Shown: positions 23,676 through 32,486 of the stretch, piece by piece
Layout: each line of letters starts with the position of its first letter
Position numbering within the stretch: position 1 is the first letter of the stretch
Assembly (NCBI RefSeq): GCF_015223105.1
Contig: NZ_JADFTZ010000003.1
Location: forward strand, 238,735-302,734
DNA: 64,000 nucleotides
DNA from: Flavobacterium proteolyticum
GTDB taxonomy: Bacteria > Bacteroidota > Bacteroidia > Flavobacteriales > Flavobacteriaceae
Direction of reading: 5' to 3'
Translations under genes and position numbers: made by a program
Notes under the pieces: model-generated
Databases searched by the model: none
Told to the model about the DNA's origin: nothing
The model's input: the letters and a program-made list of their open reading frames with translations, nothing else

Positions 23676-24353
23676 TTACAATTCGATACTTGCTCCAATT
23701 TCTAATAACATCAAATCTTTTCCTTTATCGAAAAATTTGCGTTTGGCTTCTTCGTGATTGATTTCGATGTAACCAAACGTATCAAAATGATAGCCTAGCA
23801 CTTTATCACATTCCACAAAATCAGAAGCAATAATGGCATCTTCAATGTCCATAGTGAAGTTATCACCAATTGGTAAAATCGCTAAATCTAACTTGGTACG
23901 CATTGGAATTAACTTCATATCCATGGTTAATGCGGTATCGCCTGCGATGTAGATATTTTTGTGTTCGCCCTCGATTACAAATCCGCCAGGTTGTCCGCCG
24001 TAGCTTCCATCTGGGAAAGAAGACGTATGATGTGCAATTACATATTTCACGGTTCCGAATTCAAAATCCCAACTTCCGCCGTGATTCATAGGATGATAAT
24101 TAAACCCTTTGTTTCCGTAATGTGAGGCAATTTCGTAGTTAGAAACAATAACAGCTTCTGTGCGTTTTGCAATTGCTTCCACATCTAAAATATGGTCTTG
24201 ATGTGCGTGGGTTAACAATATATAATCGGCTTTCAACGTATTGATATCAATATGCGAAGCCTTTGGATTTCCTGAAATGAAGGGGTCCACTAAAATGTGA
24301 ACGTCATTAACTTCAATTCCGATACAAGCGTGTCCGTAAAATGTGATTTTCAT
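23676..24353 (-). CDS. UPF0173-type metal-dependent hydrolase (metallo-beta-lactamase fold)
   Basis: A 225-residue MBL-fold protein without signal peptide. Metal ligands appear in LLTHAHQDHILD (H-x-H-x-D-H), in IAHHTSSFPD and in IYIAGDTALTMDM and LGYHFDTFG. UPF0173 members are widespread and of unknown substrate. It is 10 bases downstream of menA in the same direction, so it is probably co-transcribed with the men genes. Confidence 0.9.
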   Translation of the reverse strand: MKITFYGHACIGIEVNDVHILVDPFISGNPKASHIDINTLKADYILLTHAHQDHILDVEAIAKRTEAVIVSNYEIASHYGNKGFNYHPMNHGGSWDFEFGTVKYVIAHHTSSFPDGSYGGQPGGFVIEGEHKNIYIAGDTALTMDMKLIPMRTKLDLAILPIGDNFTMDIEDAIIASDFVECDKVLGYHFDTFGYIEINHEEAKRKFFDKGKDLMLLEIGASIEL

Positions 24354-24363
24354 AGTTTATTTT

Positions 24364-25257
24364 TTAGTGAATGGTAATTAATTTTAATGACAATAAAATT
24401 GCAAATAAAAATGTTGACAATGCTACATTTTTTAAATGAGGGTCAAAATCTTTTGGGTCATTAATTTTTGAAATTGTTTTATTATGTGAAATTGCCATGA
24501 AATAAAACAAAATCGAAAATCCTGGCATACTATTTTTAAAATCAAATAAAAAAATAACATATAAAAGAATGGGAACAAAAATTAATACTCTTTGATACCA
24601 AATACCAAATTTTAATCCGTATTGAACTATTAATGTATTCTTCCCAGCAATTTTATCGTTTTCAATATCGCGCATGTTGTTCAAATTCAGCACGGCTACG
24701 CTCAATAATCCAATAGCGGTTGCGGGTAAAAACAACTTCCAATCGATGAAATGGGTAAACAAAAAATTAGAACCAACAACAGAAACCAATCCGAAGAAAA
24801 TAAACACAAATACATCCCCAAAACCGCTATAACCATAAGCACTTTTTCCAACTGTATATTTAATGGCAGCTCCAATTGAGCCGATTCCTAAAAGGATAAA
24901 AATCAAACTCAAAGCAAAATTTTCTTTTCCAAAAGCTATGTAAATCAACAACAAAGCAATAATGAACGTCAAAACTGCAGTAATAATTACCGCTTTTTTC
25001 ATTTGCTCAGCTGTGATAACTCCGGCTGCTACAAGACGTTTTTCGCCTATTCTATTTGCATCTGTTCCTTTCACACCATCTCCGTAATCGTTGGCGTAAT
25101 TGGATAATACTTGTAATCCTAATGTAGTTAACAATGCCAAAACCACAATTCTCCAATCGGAAAATCCTTGATAATAGGCATAAGCGCTTCCCACGATAAT
25201 TCCAGAAACGGAAAGTGGTAAGGTTCGTAATCGTGCGGCTTGTATCCAGTGTTTCAT
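24364..25257 (-). CDS. menA: 1,4-dihydroxy-2-naphthoate polyprenyltransferase
   Basis: A 297-residue UbiA-family inner-membrane enzyme that attaches the isoprenoid chain to DHNA. About eight hydrophobic segments are present. The substrate motif NYANDYGDGVKGTD near residue 71 and the second aspartate motif LNLNNMRDIENDKIAGKNT near residue 190 are both intact. Part of the menB-menA-menC cluster. Confidence 0.95.
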   Translation of the reverse strand: MKHWIQAARLRTLPLSVSGIIVGSAYAYYQGFSDWRIVVLALLTTLGLQVLSNYANDYGDGVKGTDANRIGEKRLVAAGVITAEQMKKAVIITAVLTFIIALLLIYIAFGKENFALSLIFILLGIGSIGAAIKYTVGKSAYGYSGFGDVFVFIFFGLVSVVGSNFLFTHFIDWKLFLPATAIGLLSVAVLNLNNMRDIENDKIAGKNTLIVQYGLKFGIWYQRVLIFVPILLYVIFLFDFKNSMPGFSILFYFMAISHNKTISKINDPKDFDPHLKNVALSTFLFAILLSLKLITIH

Positions 25258-25268
25258 TATATATCTTG

Positions 25269-25658
25269 TTATTTAAAAATTGCCAACAGTATCAAAATTC
25301 CAAATCCTATTGAAAATGGAGCGCAAATTCTCAAGTATATTGGTTTTAATGTCTCAGCTGCTTTTGTCGAAAATTTGTGATGCGTTTTCATAGATGTAAG
25401 CATCAAAATTACTGCAGAAATCATTAAAAAGTAACCAAAAATGGTAAAATATTGTTGATAAGTATTCGCTTCAGCCGAAATAACAAAACTTATACCTAAC
25501 AACAAACGAACAATCAACTCTCCATAATTAATCAGAATTGTACTTCCGGCTTTACCAATTATAGTTCTTGCTTTTTCTGGGTTTAAAAACATAAGAAACC
25601 CGGAGTATATTAAAAACAACCCAAAACAAATGATGATATATTTTGAAACAAACTCCAT
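25269..25658 (-). CDS. four-span membrane protein, unknown
   Basis: A 129-residue protein with four hydrophobic segments and a short N-terminus. The ATG at 25658 overlaps the stop of the PH-domain gene (TGATG), a typical coupled start, and is preferred over a GTG seven codons upstream. It ends 11 bases before menA. No motif allows a function call; DoxX-like folds have similar size but the resemblance is only in general layout. Confidence 0.65.
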   Translation of the reverse strand: MEFVSKYIIICFGLFLIYSGFLMFLNPEKARTIIGKAGSTILINYGELIVRLLLGISFVISAEANTYQQYFTIFGYFLMISAVILMLTSMKTHHKFSTKAAETLKPIYLRICAPFSIGFGILILLAIFK

Positions 25659-27160
25659 CACATCCAATTCTTTTCCCACGTTTCCACTTCATACAACCAA
25701 TAATTCACCAATTGCTTGATTTCGGTGTAATTTCCTGTGGTAAAACTTACGGTTCCTCCTGCTGTAGATAAGGTTACCGAACCAATATTAGTTGCTTTTT
25801 GCCAAAAAAATTGTTGGATTTCAATGGCTTGAATTTTATACGGTTCTATAATTGTGGTATCGATATCCCAAGCGCCATTTTGTTTGATGACAAAATCATT
25901 AGATACGAAAAGTCTATAATTTTTAAAAGAATACCAAAGTAAAATACTTGTAAAAACCGTAAATATAGAAGTATATAAAATCCATTCTTTCCATGTAACA
26001 AATTCTGTTATTTGGTTTAAAAATAAAGTAATGACTATTGGAAGTAGAAGAAAGAAAAATGAATTTACGGCTAATTTTCTCCAATTAGGTAAATACATTT
26101 TTCCTTTTTGTGGTAATTGCCCTAATAACAATTTTAGAATAGCATCACGTTCGTTTTCAGTACAACCTGGGACTTCAATTTGGTCTTTTTCTTTTACTTT
26201 TTCTACATCACTAGAAGCTTGATGAATACCAATTGTGGTAACATCTAACTTCTTTTGAAAGTAGTTTTGTGTAATTTTAATTTTTTGAACTTTATTCGGA
26301 TTCAACAAGGTGCTTTTTGTGGAAAGTAATCCGTAAGATAAAATAATGGCTTGCTTACTTTTTTGAATGGTAAAATCGAAATATTTCAGAATCGTTCGAA
26401 CCAAATTCACTACTAAAATAAGTCCAATAAAAAATCCAATCACAAGTAAAAATGAAGTGATAACGGGTAATGTATCTAAATAATTCGTGACTTTATCTTC
26501 ATCAATTACTTCGGTATTTAACTGTTGTAGATTTTCTAAAATAGTAGTAAAAAAGACAAAAATTAAAGCAAAACTCTTAATATAATTGGAAGTAAAACCA
26601 ATTTTAATCAAACTCGGTAATCCTATCGTTATAAAAGAACTTGTGGTGTTTTCCTCCAGAATATTCTCTGTGTTGAAATTCGTATCTTGTTGAGAGGAAT
26701 TGATTAATCGTTCTTTTAGAATAGTTGCTAAATCATGCGAAATGGCACTAATTGAAGCTTCTTTTTTATCACTTCCCGCAGTATCAATTTCTAATTTATA
26801 AACGCCCACCAAACGCTGAATCAAACTCTGATTGATATTAACTTGCTGAATTTTATGCAACTGAATTGTAATTCTGGTTTTATTTAAAACTCCTTTTTGA
26901 ATTACAAATTCGCCATTTTCATCATCAATATGAAACTTGAAAAACAAATATTGTAAATACGAAATAATACCTATCAAAACGACTACTCCTGCAACACTAC
27001 CAAAAAAAACAAGTTTGTTTAGCGTGTCAAACTTTACCAACCAAATCAGCAAAATCGGCCACAAGGCACGAACCGTCTTCTGCAAGGAATTGGCAAACAT
27101 GACCAAAATCCCAGGAAGCGATTGTCTTTGTGGTTGTGAAAAATCGACAGATTTATTCAT
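25658..27160 (-). CDS. bacterial-PH (bPH2) membrane protein, YdbT-like
   Basis: A 500-residue protein with several membrane segments (pairs near residues 30-70, 190-250 and 365-410) alternating with three bPH2 domains, recognisable by the repeated pattern of GVLNKTRITIQLHKIQQVNI (near 90-110), GLLSTKSTLLNPNKVQKIKI (near 275-295) and DTTIIEPYKIQAIEIQQ (near 435-451). Such proteins pair with a smaller bPH2 partner, as B. subtilis YdbS/YdbT, which help resist certain antimicrobials; the role here is not known. It overlaps its partner gene by eight bases. Confidence 0.85.
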   Translation of the reverse strand: MNKSVDFSQPQRQSLPGILVMFANSLQKTVRALWPILLIWLVKFDTLNKLVFFGSVAGVVVLIGIISYLQYLFFKFHIDDENGEFVIQKGVLNKTRITIQLHKIQQVNINQSLIQRLVGVYKLEIDTAGSDKKEASISAISHDLATILKERLINSSQQDTNFNTENILEENTTSSFITIGLPSLIKIGFTSNYIKSFALIFVFFTTILENLQQLNTEVIDEDKVTNYLDTLPVITSFLLVIGFFIGLILVVNLVRTILKYFDFTIQKSKQAIILSYGLLSTKSTLLNPNKVQKIKITQNYFQKKLDVTTIGIHQASSDVEKVKEKDQIEVPGCTENERDAILKLLLGQLPQKGKMYLPNWRKLAVNSFFFLLLPIVITLFLNQITEFVTWKEWILYTSIFTVFTSILLWYSFKNYRLFVSNDFVIKQNGAWDIDTTIIEPYKIQAIEIQQFFWQKATNIGSVTLSTAGGTVSFTTGNYTEIKQLVNYWLYEVETWEKNWM

Positions 27161-27731
27161 GTTCTTCAGTTAATCGAGTTTCTGTTGATGCTATTTCAAT
27201 TGGTTCGTCTTGTTTAGGCGGATTGATTTTTTGGGAAACTAAATTTTTAATAATCTGTGCGTCTGCCAAAAGCAAACCTGGAATTTCTAAATCAGAACTA
27301 CTTCCTCCTGCGGTGAATAATTCAACAGAAGCCAAACCTAATTTTCGAGAAATAAATCCTTGATGCAAAGCCACATGTTGCACTCTATTAAATGGAATAA
27401 TCGTAGTAGTTTCCGAAATTAAACCCGATTTATAAATGGCGTCGTGTTCCCTAAAAGCATATCCTTTTTTATGAAAACTAAGCTTAGTAAACACAATTAA
27501 TCCTACTAAAAACAATACAATCCCAACTAATATTGTTATCCAAATTGTATTAGAAAAAGCTTCTTGCTTGAAATAAAACAAGGTTGAAAATCCTCCAATA
27601 ACCAAAATTAAAAGCAATGAAAAATTAAAAAGTAAAACCGTGATATACTTCGGATTTAAGCCTTTTAATTGTACTTCCTCGAATTTTGGAAGTTGGTCGA
27701 TATCGATAGGATTATTGGTGAATTCGTTCAT
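27153..27731 (-). CDS. bacterial-PH (bPH2) membrane protein, YdbS-like
   Basis: A 192-residue protein with two hydrophobic segments (about 32-50 and 62-82) followed by one bPH2 domain (GLISETTTIIPFNRVQHVAL, then KLGLASVELFTAGG and the DLEIPGL motif). It is the typical small partner of the three-domain protein encoded next with an overlapping start. A membrane complex of the two is inferred from family pairing. Confidence 0.87.
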   Translation of the reverse strand: MNEFTNNPIDIDQLPKFEEVQLKGLNPKYITVLLFNFSLLLILVIGGFSTLFYFKQEAFSNTIWITILVGIVLFLVGLIVFTKLSFHKKGYAFREHDAIYKSGLISETTTIIPFNRVQHVALHQGFISRKLGLASVELFTAGGSSSDLEIPGLLLADAQIIKNLVSQKINPPKQDEPIEIASTETRLTEEHE

Positions 27732-27734
27732 ATT

Positions 27735-28325
27735 TTAAAATTTAAAACCAAGACCTAAATAAATAAAATGTGTATTTGCAGTTCCTTCAATATCACCTGA
27801 GTTTACAGGAAAATACTTGTAACTACCTTCTACAAAAAGCAAATCAGAAATATGATATTTCAAACCTGGATTAATTGTCAAGCCATTAAAACTTAATTTT
27901 GTTTCCACTGTCATAAAAGCAGGGTCAGAAGGATCAAAACTTGCATTCTCATATTTAAAATTCGAGGAGAAGAAAGCATAACCCAATCCAAAAAAAGGTT
28001 TTAATTTACCTTTAAAGACATCAACTTCAATACTTACATTGGGATTCCAAATTAGGATATCGTTCTGTAAAAAGAAATCTCTGGATTGTAAATAATCGAT
28101 ATTCAAACCACCCAAAACCGAAATCATTTCGTCTTGATAAACCGCATAATTACCTGAAATTCCAACAACACCATTAAAGCCGTCACTGATAATATTTTCA
28201 TTACGAAGATTTCCAACATAGTGAATTCCTATTTGAAATTTTGTCTCTTTTTTAACGTCTGTATTTTCTTGAGCTAATGATAAATTGCTCAACAATACTA
28301 GTAACCCGAATACAATTTTTTTCAT
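27735..28325 (-). CDS. outer-membrane beta-barrel protein
   Basis: A 196-residue protein with a signal peptide (MKKIVFGLLVLLSNLSLAQ) and the alternating polar/hydrophobic strands of a small 8-strand barrel, ending THFIYLGLGFKF with a C-terminal phenylalanine. The ATG at 28325 starts the signal peptide; an upstream start six codons earlier is less likely. Similar to OmpW/OmpX-like porin-family proteins of flavobacteria; specific role unknown. Three bases before the YdbS-like gene. Confidence 0.8.
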   Translation of the reverse strand: MKKIVFGLLVLLSNLSLAQENTDVKKETKFQIGIHYVGNLRNENIISDGFNGVVGISGNYAVYQDEMISVLGGLNIDYLQSRDFFLQNDILIWNPNVSIEVDVFKGKLKPFFGLGYAFFSSNFKYENASFDPSDPAFMTVETKLSFNGLTINPGLKYHISDLLFVEGSYKYFPVNSGDIEGTANTHFIYLGLGFKF

Positions 28326-28329
28326 GATA

Positions 28330-28919
28330 TTATTTGCAATCATTTAGATTTTGAACTTCAATAAATTGATTTAATACTTCTAACTCATTTTCTTTAAAAT
28401 TTTCTACTGGAAAATTAATTACTTTATCCGATTTCGAAAGAGCAATAGCTAAATTATTATTTCCCATTGTGATATATTTTATATCGGATTTTGAATAATC
28501 TTGAAAGTAATTATTTTCAATAATTGTTAAAAAATTTTGTTTGACTATCAAATGATAGTTTAATTGCTTGAGATTTATAAAACTTAAAAACAATATATTG
28601 TAAAAACTAAAATCTGGTAATTCTTTATCTCTTACAAAAATAAAAATTTGAGTTAAAGCTGACAAAATAAGAAATACCATTAAAAAAAAATCAAACCCAG
28701 AAAATTTGTATTTATGTCTACCAATTATTGTCCAATCATTTTTATAAATTTTCCATTTCAAATATGAGTAAAAAGATAATTCAATCAACAAGAATAAAAT
28801 ACAAAAAACTTTCCAACATTATTTAATTCCAATGAATCATTAATCCATAAAAAAAATGAATAAAGAATTGTTAGAAAAACAGTAAAAAGAATAAAATAAT
28901 ATGATTTGAATTTCAGCAT
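28330..28919 (-). pseudogene. frameshifted membrane protein with PH-like C-terminus
   Basis: Two partial frames join naturally. From the ATG at 28919, 44 codons encode a start with two hydrophobic segments (MLKFKSYYFILFTVFLTILY ...) and stop at 28785-28787. A second frame takes over at the run of six T (28803-28808, as A on plus) and continues as LLIELSFYSYLKWKIY to the stop at 28330. One extra T would give one 196-residue protein with four membrane segments and a C-terminal PH-like strand region (FLTIIENNYFQDYSKSDIKY). It sits in frame order between menB and the barrel gene. It may be a true pseudogene, a sequencing error, or a variable homopolymer. Confidence 0.75.
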
Positions 28920-28933
28920 CAAAATTTGATTGA

Positions 28934-29773
28934 TTAAGGCAAATACTTCTTCTCAAAATTTGGTTTACGTTTTTCTAAAAACGCATCTCTTCCTTCTTTT
29001 GCTTCGTCTGTCATATAAGCTAAACGCGTGGCTTCACCAGCAAAAACTTGTTGGCCTACCATTCCATCATCTGTTAAATTCATTGCGAATTTTAGCATTT
29101 TGATTGAGGTTGGTGATTTCGCTAAAATTTCTTGTGCCCACTCATAAGCAGTATCTTCTAACTCCTCATGAGGAATTACTGCATTTACCATTCCCATTTC
29201 AAAAGCTTCTTGAGCCGAGTAATTTCTACCTAAGAAGAAAATTTCTCTCGCTTTCTTTTGTCCCACCATTTTAGCTAAATAAGCCGAACCGTAGCCTCCA
29301 TCGAAACTCGTTACGTCAGCATCAGTCTGTTTGAAAATCGCGTGTTCTTTACTCGCTAAAGTCAAATCACAAACTACGTGAAGTGAATGTCCGCCACCAA
29401 CTGCCCAACCTGGAACGACACAAATTACCGCTTTTGGCATAAAACGAATCATACGCTGTACTTCTAAAATGTTTAATCTGTGGTAACCGTCTTCTCCAAC
29501 ATATCCTTGGTGTCCACGAGCTTTTTGGTCGCCACCACTACAAAAACTCCAGATTCCGTCTTTAGAACTTGGTCCTTCAGCAGAAAGCAACACAACTCCA
29601 ATAGAAGTATCTTCTTGCGCATCGTAAAATGCTTCGATTAATTCTTTGGTTGTTTTAGGACGAAATGCATTTCTAACATCTGGTCGGTTAAAAGCGATTC
29701 TGGCTACACCATTGCATTTTTTATACGTAATATCTTCAAATTCTCTAACGGTTTTCCATTCAATTTTGCTCAT
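28934..29773 (-). CDS. menB: 1,4-dihydroxy-2-naphthoyl-CoA synthase
   Basis: A 279-residue crotonase-fold enzyme that closes the second ring of the menaquinone head group. Typical MenB segments are FNRPDVRNAFRPKTTKEL, SFCSGGDQKARGHQGYVGED, VVPGWAVGGGHSLHVVCDLT and TDADVTSFDGGYGSAYLAK. Cytoplasmic. First gene of the minus-strand men cluster, divergent from the C1 peptidase gene. Confidence 0.96.
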   Translation of the reverse strand: MSKIEWKTVREFEDITYKKCNGVARIAFNRPDVRNAFRPKTTKELIEAFYDAQEDTSIGVVLLSAEGPSSKDGIWSFCSGGDQKARGHQGYVGEDGYHRLNILEVQRMIRFMPKAVICVVPGWAVGGGHSLHVVCDLTLASKEHAIFKQTDADVTSFDGGYGSAYLAKMVGQKKAREIFFLGRNYSAQEAFEMGMVNAVIPHEELEDTAYEWAQEILAKSPTSIKMLKFAMNLTDDGMVGQQVFAGEATRLAYMTDEAKEGRDAFLEKRKPNFEKKYLP

Positions 29774-29877
29774 TTTTCAAGTATTTAAGTCGATAATTGT
29801 AAATTATGTTAAATGTAAATTTCCGTAAAAATAATTCATTTTTTGCATTATATTGCAAGTTCAAAACAATAAGATTT

Positions 29878-30996
29878 ATGAAAAAACTATATATCGGATT
29901 GCTGTTTGCATCTGGACTGTTTCCAGCTTCGGCTCAAAACTATGAATTTCAGAACGTTAATAATGTAGAATGTTTGCCAGTCATATCGCAAGATATCACG
30001 GGAACGTGTTGGAGTTTCTCTACTTCTTCGTTTTTAGAATCAGAAATTATACGATTAACTGGTAAGAAAATCGACCTTTCGGAGATGTATCAAGCGAGAA
30101 CTACGTATCCTTTAAAAGCAGAAAATTATATTCAACGACAAGGAAAAGCTAATTTTAGCGAAGGTGCTTTGGCGCATGATGTAATTAATAGTGTGGCAAA
30201 ATACGGTTTAGTTCCTAATAGCATTTATGATGGATTAGATGACAACTCAACAAAGCATAATCACGCTGAAATGGTTGCGGTTTTGGAAGCCATGTTGAAA
30301 ACGTATGTTGAGAATCCTGCTAAAAAATTATCTCCGAATTGGAAACAAGCTATTAGTGCCGTTTTAGATATTTATTTAGGAAGTATTCCAACTAAATTTG
30401 AATACGAAGGCAAAAATTATACACCAAAATCATTTGCAGAATTCGCTAAAATCAAACCTGAAAATTATGTGACTTTGACTTCATTTACGCATGAAGCGAA
30501 TTACAAACCGTTCATTTTGAACATTCCAGATAATTTTTCAAACGGAAGTATGTATAATTTACCATTAGATGAATTTATTGCAGTTATAGATAATGCTTTA
30601 GCAAATGGTTATTCACTTTCTTTGGATTGTGATGTTTCAGAACCAACGTTTTCAGGAAAATATGGGGTGGCTTTTATTCCAGAAAAAGAAGAAGATACTA
30701 AAACTGGATTGGCAGAAATTGTTGTCGAAAAGAAAATCACTCCTGAATTCCGCCAACAAGAATTTGAAAATCTGTCAACAACAGACGACCACTTAATGCA
30801 CATTGTGGGTAAAGTAAAAGACCAAAAAGGAAATGTGTATTACAAAGTAAAAAACTCTTGGGGAAGCGACGAAAAGAAAGTCGCAAACGGTGGTTATGTT
30901 TACATGAGTGTAGCTTATATGAAATTAAAAGCCATTTCGGTTATGTTGCATAAAGATGGAATTTCTAAAGAAACTAAGAAGAAATTAGGGTTATAA
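29878..30996 (+). CDS. secreted C1-family (papain-like) cysteine peptidase, aminopeptidase C-like
   Basis: A 372-residue protein. The ATG at 29878 gives a signal peptide (KKLYIGLLFASGLFPASAQ); an upstream TTG would add an unlikely tail. Papain-fold residues are visible: oxyanion Q38 and nucleophile C44 (SQDITGTCWSFST), the His in DDHLMHIVGK and the Asn in KVKNSWG. The insert layout resembles bleomycin hydrolase/aminopeptidase C, but export is unlike the cytoplasmic PepC, so it is probably a periplasmic or secreted form common in Bacteroidota. Its stop overlaps the next ATG (TAATG). Confidence 0.9.
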   Translation: MKKLYIGLLFASGLFPASAQNYEFQNVNNVECLPVISQDITGTCWSFSTSSFLESEIIRLTGKKIDLSEMYQARTTYPLKAENYIQRQGKANFSEGALAHDVINSVAKYGLVPNSIYDGLDDNSTKHNHAEMVAVLEAMLKTYVENPAKKLSPNWKQAISAVLDIYLGSIPTKFEYEGKNYTPKSFAEFAKIKPENYVTLTSFTHEANYKPFILNIPDNFSNGSMYNLPLDEFIAVIDNALANGYSLSLDCDVSEPTFSGKYGVAFIPEKEEDTKTGLAEIVVEKKITPEFRQQEFENLSTTDDHLMHIVGKVKDQKGNVYYKVKNSWGSDEKKVANGGYVYMSVAYMKLKAISVMLHKDGISKETKKKLGL

Positions 30997-32057
30997 TGAT
31001 CAGAAAGTTTTCTTCATTATTTTTTTTATTCTTTACTATGTTGTCTTTTGGCAATATGGCAAATCCTTACATGGACGGTAGTAAACACTCTACACTTTTA
31101 TCATCAAAAAAGATAGTTGTAAAAAAAGAAAACATCAAGATTGTAATCCAAGATGGTCTTGCTTCATTATACATTACTTATTTCATTGAATCCGATAAAG
31201 CTGGAAAATTACCTTTACTTTTCTTAGCAAAAGATTTAAAAAATGATGCAAAAGTGAAGTTGAATGGTGCTGTAATCGAAAAACAATACTATTCTTATGA
31301 TTCGTCCTTTTTTAAAGAATATGGCATTCATACCGTTTTAAATGATAGTGAATATAATCTGCACATCAAATTTGATGACGCAACCGAATTTTCAGAAAAC
31401 ATTAGTGATGTTTTTTTATTTGAGGCGAATATAAAAAAAGGAATAAATCGTATTGAAGTAGAATATAAAGCTGAACTTGGTTCTAACACTTATGGTTACA
31501 CCCAAGATTATGATTTTGAATATTTGTTATACCCTTCTAAATATTGGAAAGAATTTGGAACAATTAATATTGATGTTACAGTTCCAAAAGAATTTGATTT
31601 AACCGATTTATCACATCAATTTACCAGTAATAATCAAAATAAGTATCACTTTCAAATTAACCAAAATTTTAAAGATTTTAAATTTAAAATGGTACCAAAA
31701 ATTTCAAAAGTTTCGAAATTTTTAATAGCAATTGGCCCATTTAAATTTGCACTAATTATTGCTGTTTTACTTTATGGTTTATTTATTTATCTTACCACTA
31801 AAATTAGAAAAAAACAGCTTTCAAAACTTAAAATAATACTATGGAAATTAATGTATTCCATTGTTTTAACCTTTTCGTTTTATTATGCATATGACGCATT
31901 TTACGATTTAGTAAGGGCTACTATTGGTAAAAATGGACTTTGTAATTTTTATGATTTATTTTTTCTGACTTTACCCTTTTTTGCACTTGGATTCTTGATT
32001 TTATTATTTTTTACGGATACATTAATTATAAAAAAAATGAATAAAAATGCACTATAA
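30996..32057 (+). CDS. exported protein with four C-terminal membrane segments, unknown
   Basis: A 353-residue protein with an N-terminal signal (FSSLFFLFFTMLSFGNMA), a beta-rich extracytoplasmic domain (about residues 30-235) and three to four hydrophobic segments from about residue 240 to 345. No family is recognised with certainty. It is translationally coupled to the C1 peptidase upstream and overlaps the PH-like gene downstream by 11 bases, so the three are one transcription unit and may act together at the membrane. Confidence 0.65.
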   Translation: MIRKFSSLFFLFFTMLSFGNMANPYMDGSKHSTLLSSKKIVVKKENIKIVIQDGLASLYITYFIESDKAGKLPLLFLAKDLKNDAKVKLNGAVIEKQYYSYDSSFFKEYGIHTVLNDSEYNLHIKFDDATEFSENISDVFLFEANIKKGINRIEVEYKAELGSNTYGYTQDYDFEYLLYPSKYWKEFGTINIDVTVPKEFDLTDLSHQFTSNNQNKYHFQINQNFKDFKFKMVPKISKVSKFLIAIGPFKFALIIAVLLYGLFIYLTTKIRKKQLSKLKIILWKLMYSIVLTFSFYYAYDAFYDLVRATIGKNGLCNFYDLFFLTLPFFALGFLILLFFTDTLIIKKMNKNAL

Positions 32058-32478
32058 ATCAGAAAAAACCATATTTAGTTATTTCGTTTTTATAATTCTT
32101 TTTGGTGTATTTGGAATATTAATTTATGCCGCAATTACATCAAAAGAAGCAATTGGTGTACTTATTCCAATGGGAATTGTATTAGCAATAACCTCATTTT
32201 TATTATATTGCTTTTTCAAAACCAACTATATCATTTCTAAAACCGAATTAAAATATCAATGCGGCAATTTTAAAGGTGAAATTCCTATTGATAAAATTCG
32301 GAAAATTGAATACAATAATTCTATATTTGTAGCGGTCACTTTAAAATTAGGCTGGAGTCATAAAGGCATAATCATACACTACAACAAATTTGATGATTTG
32401 TATATTTCTCCAGAAAATCGAGATCAATTTACATTTGAATTGACCCAACTAAATCCTGATATTATCATTAAAAAATAA
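32047..32478 (+). CDS. small PH-domain membrane protein
   Basis: A 143-residue protein with two hydrophobic segments (about 10-28 and 38-57) followed by a bacterial PH-like domain (YIISKTELKYQCGNFKGEIP, IDKIRKIEYNN, DLYISPENRDQF). This layout is common for short flavobacterial PH-domain proteins. Its start lies inside the previous gene. The C-terminal part resembles the frameshifted gene near 28330 in general design. Confidence 0.75.
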   Translation: MHYKSEKTIFSYFVFIILFGVFGILIYAAITSKEAIGVLIPMGIVLAITSFLLYCFFKTNYIISKTELKYQCGNFKGEIPIDKIRKIEYNNSIFVAVTLKLGWSHKGIIIHYNKFDDLYISPENRDQFTFELTQLNPDIIIKK

Positions 32479-32486
32479 AAACTTAT

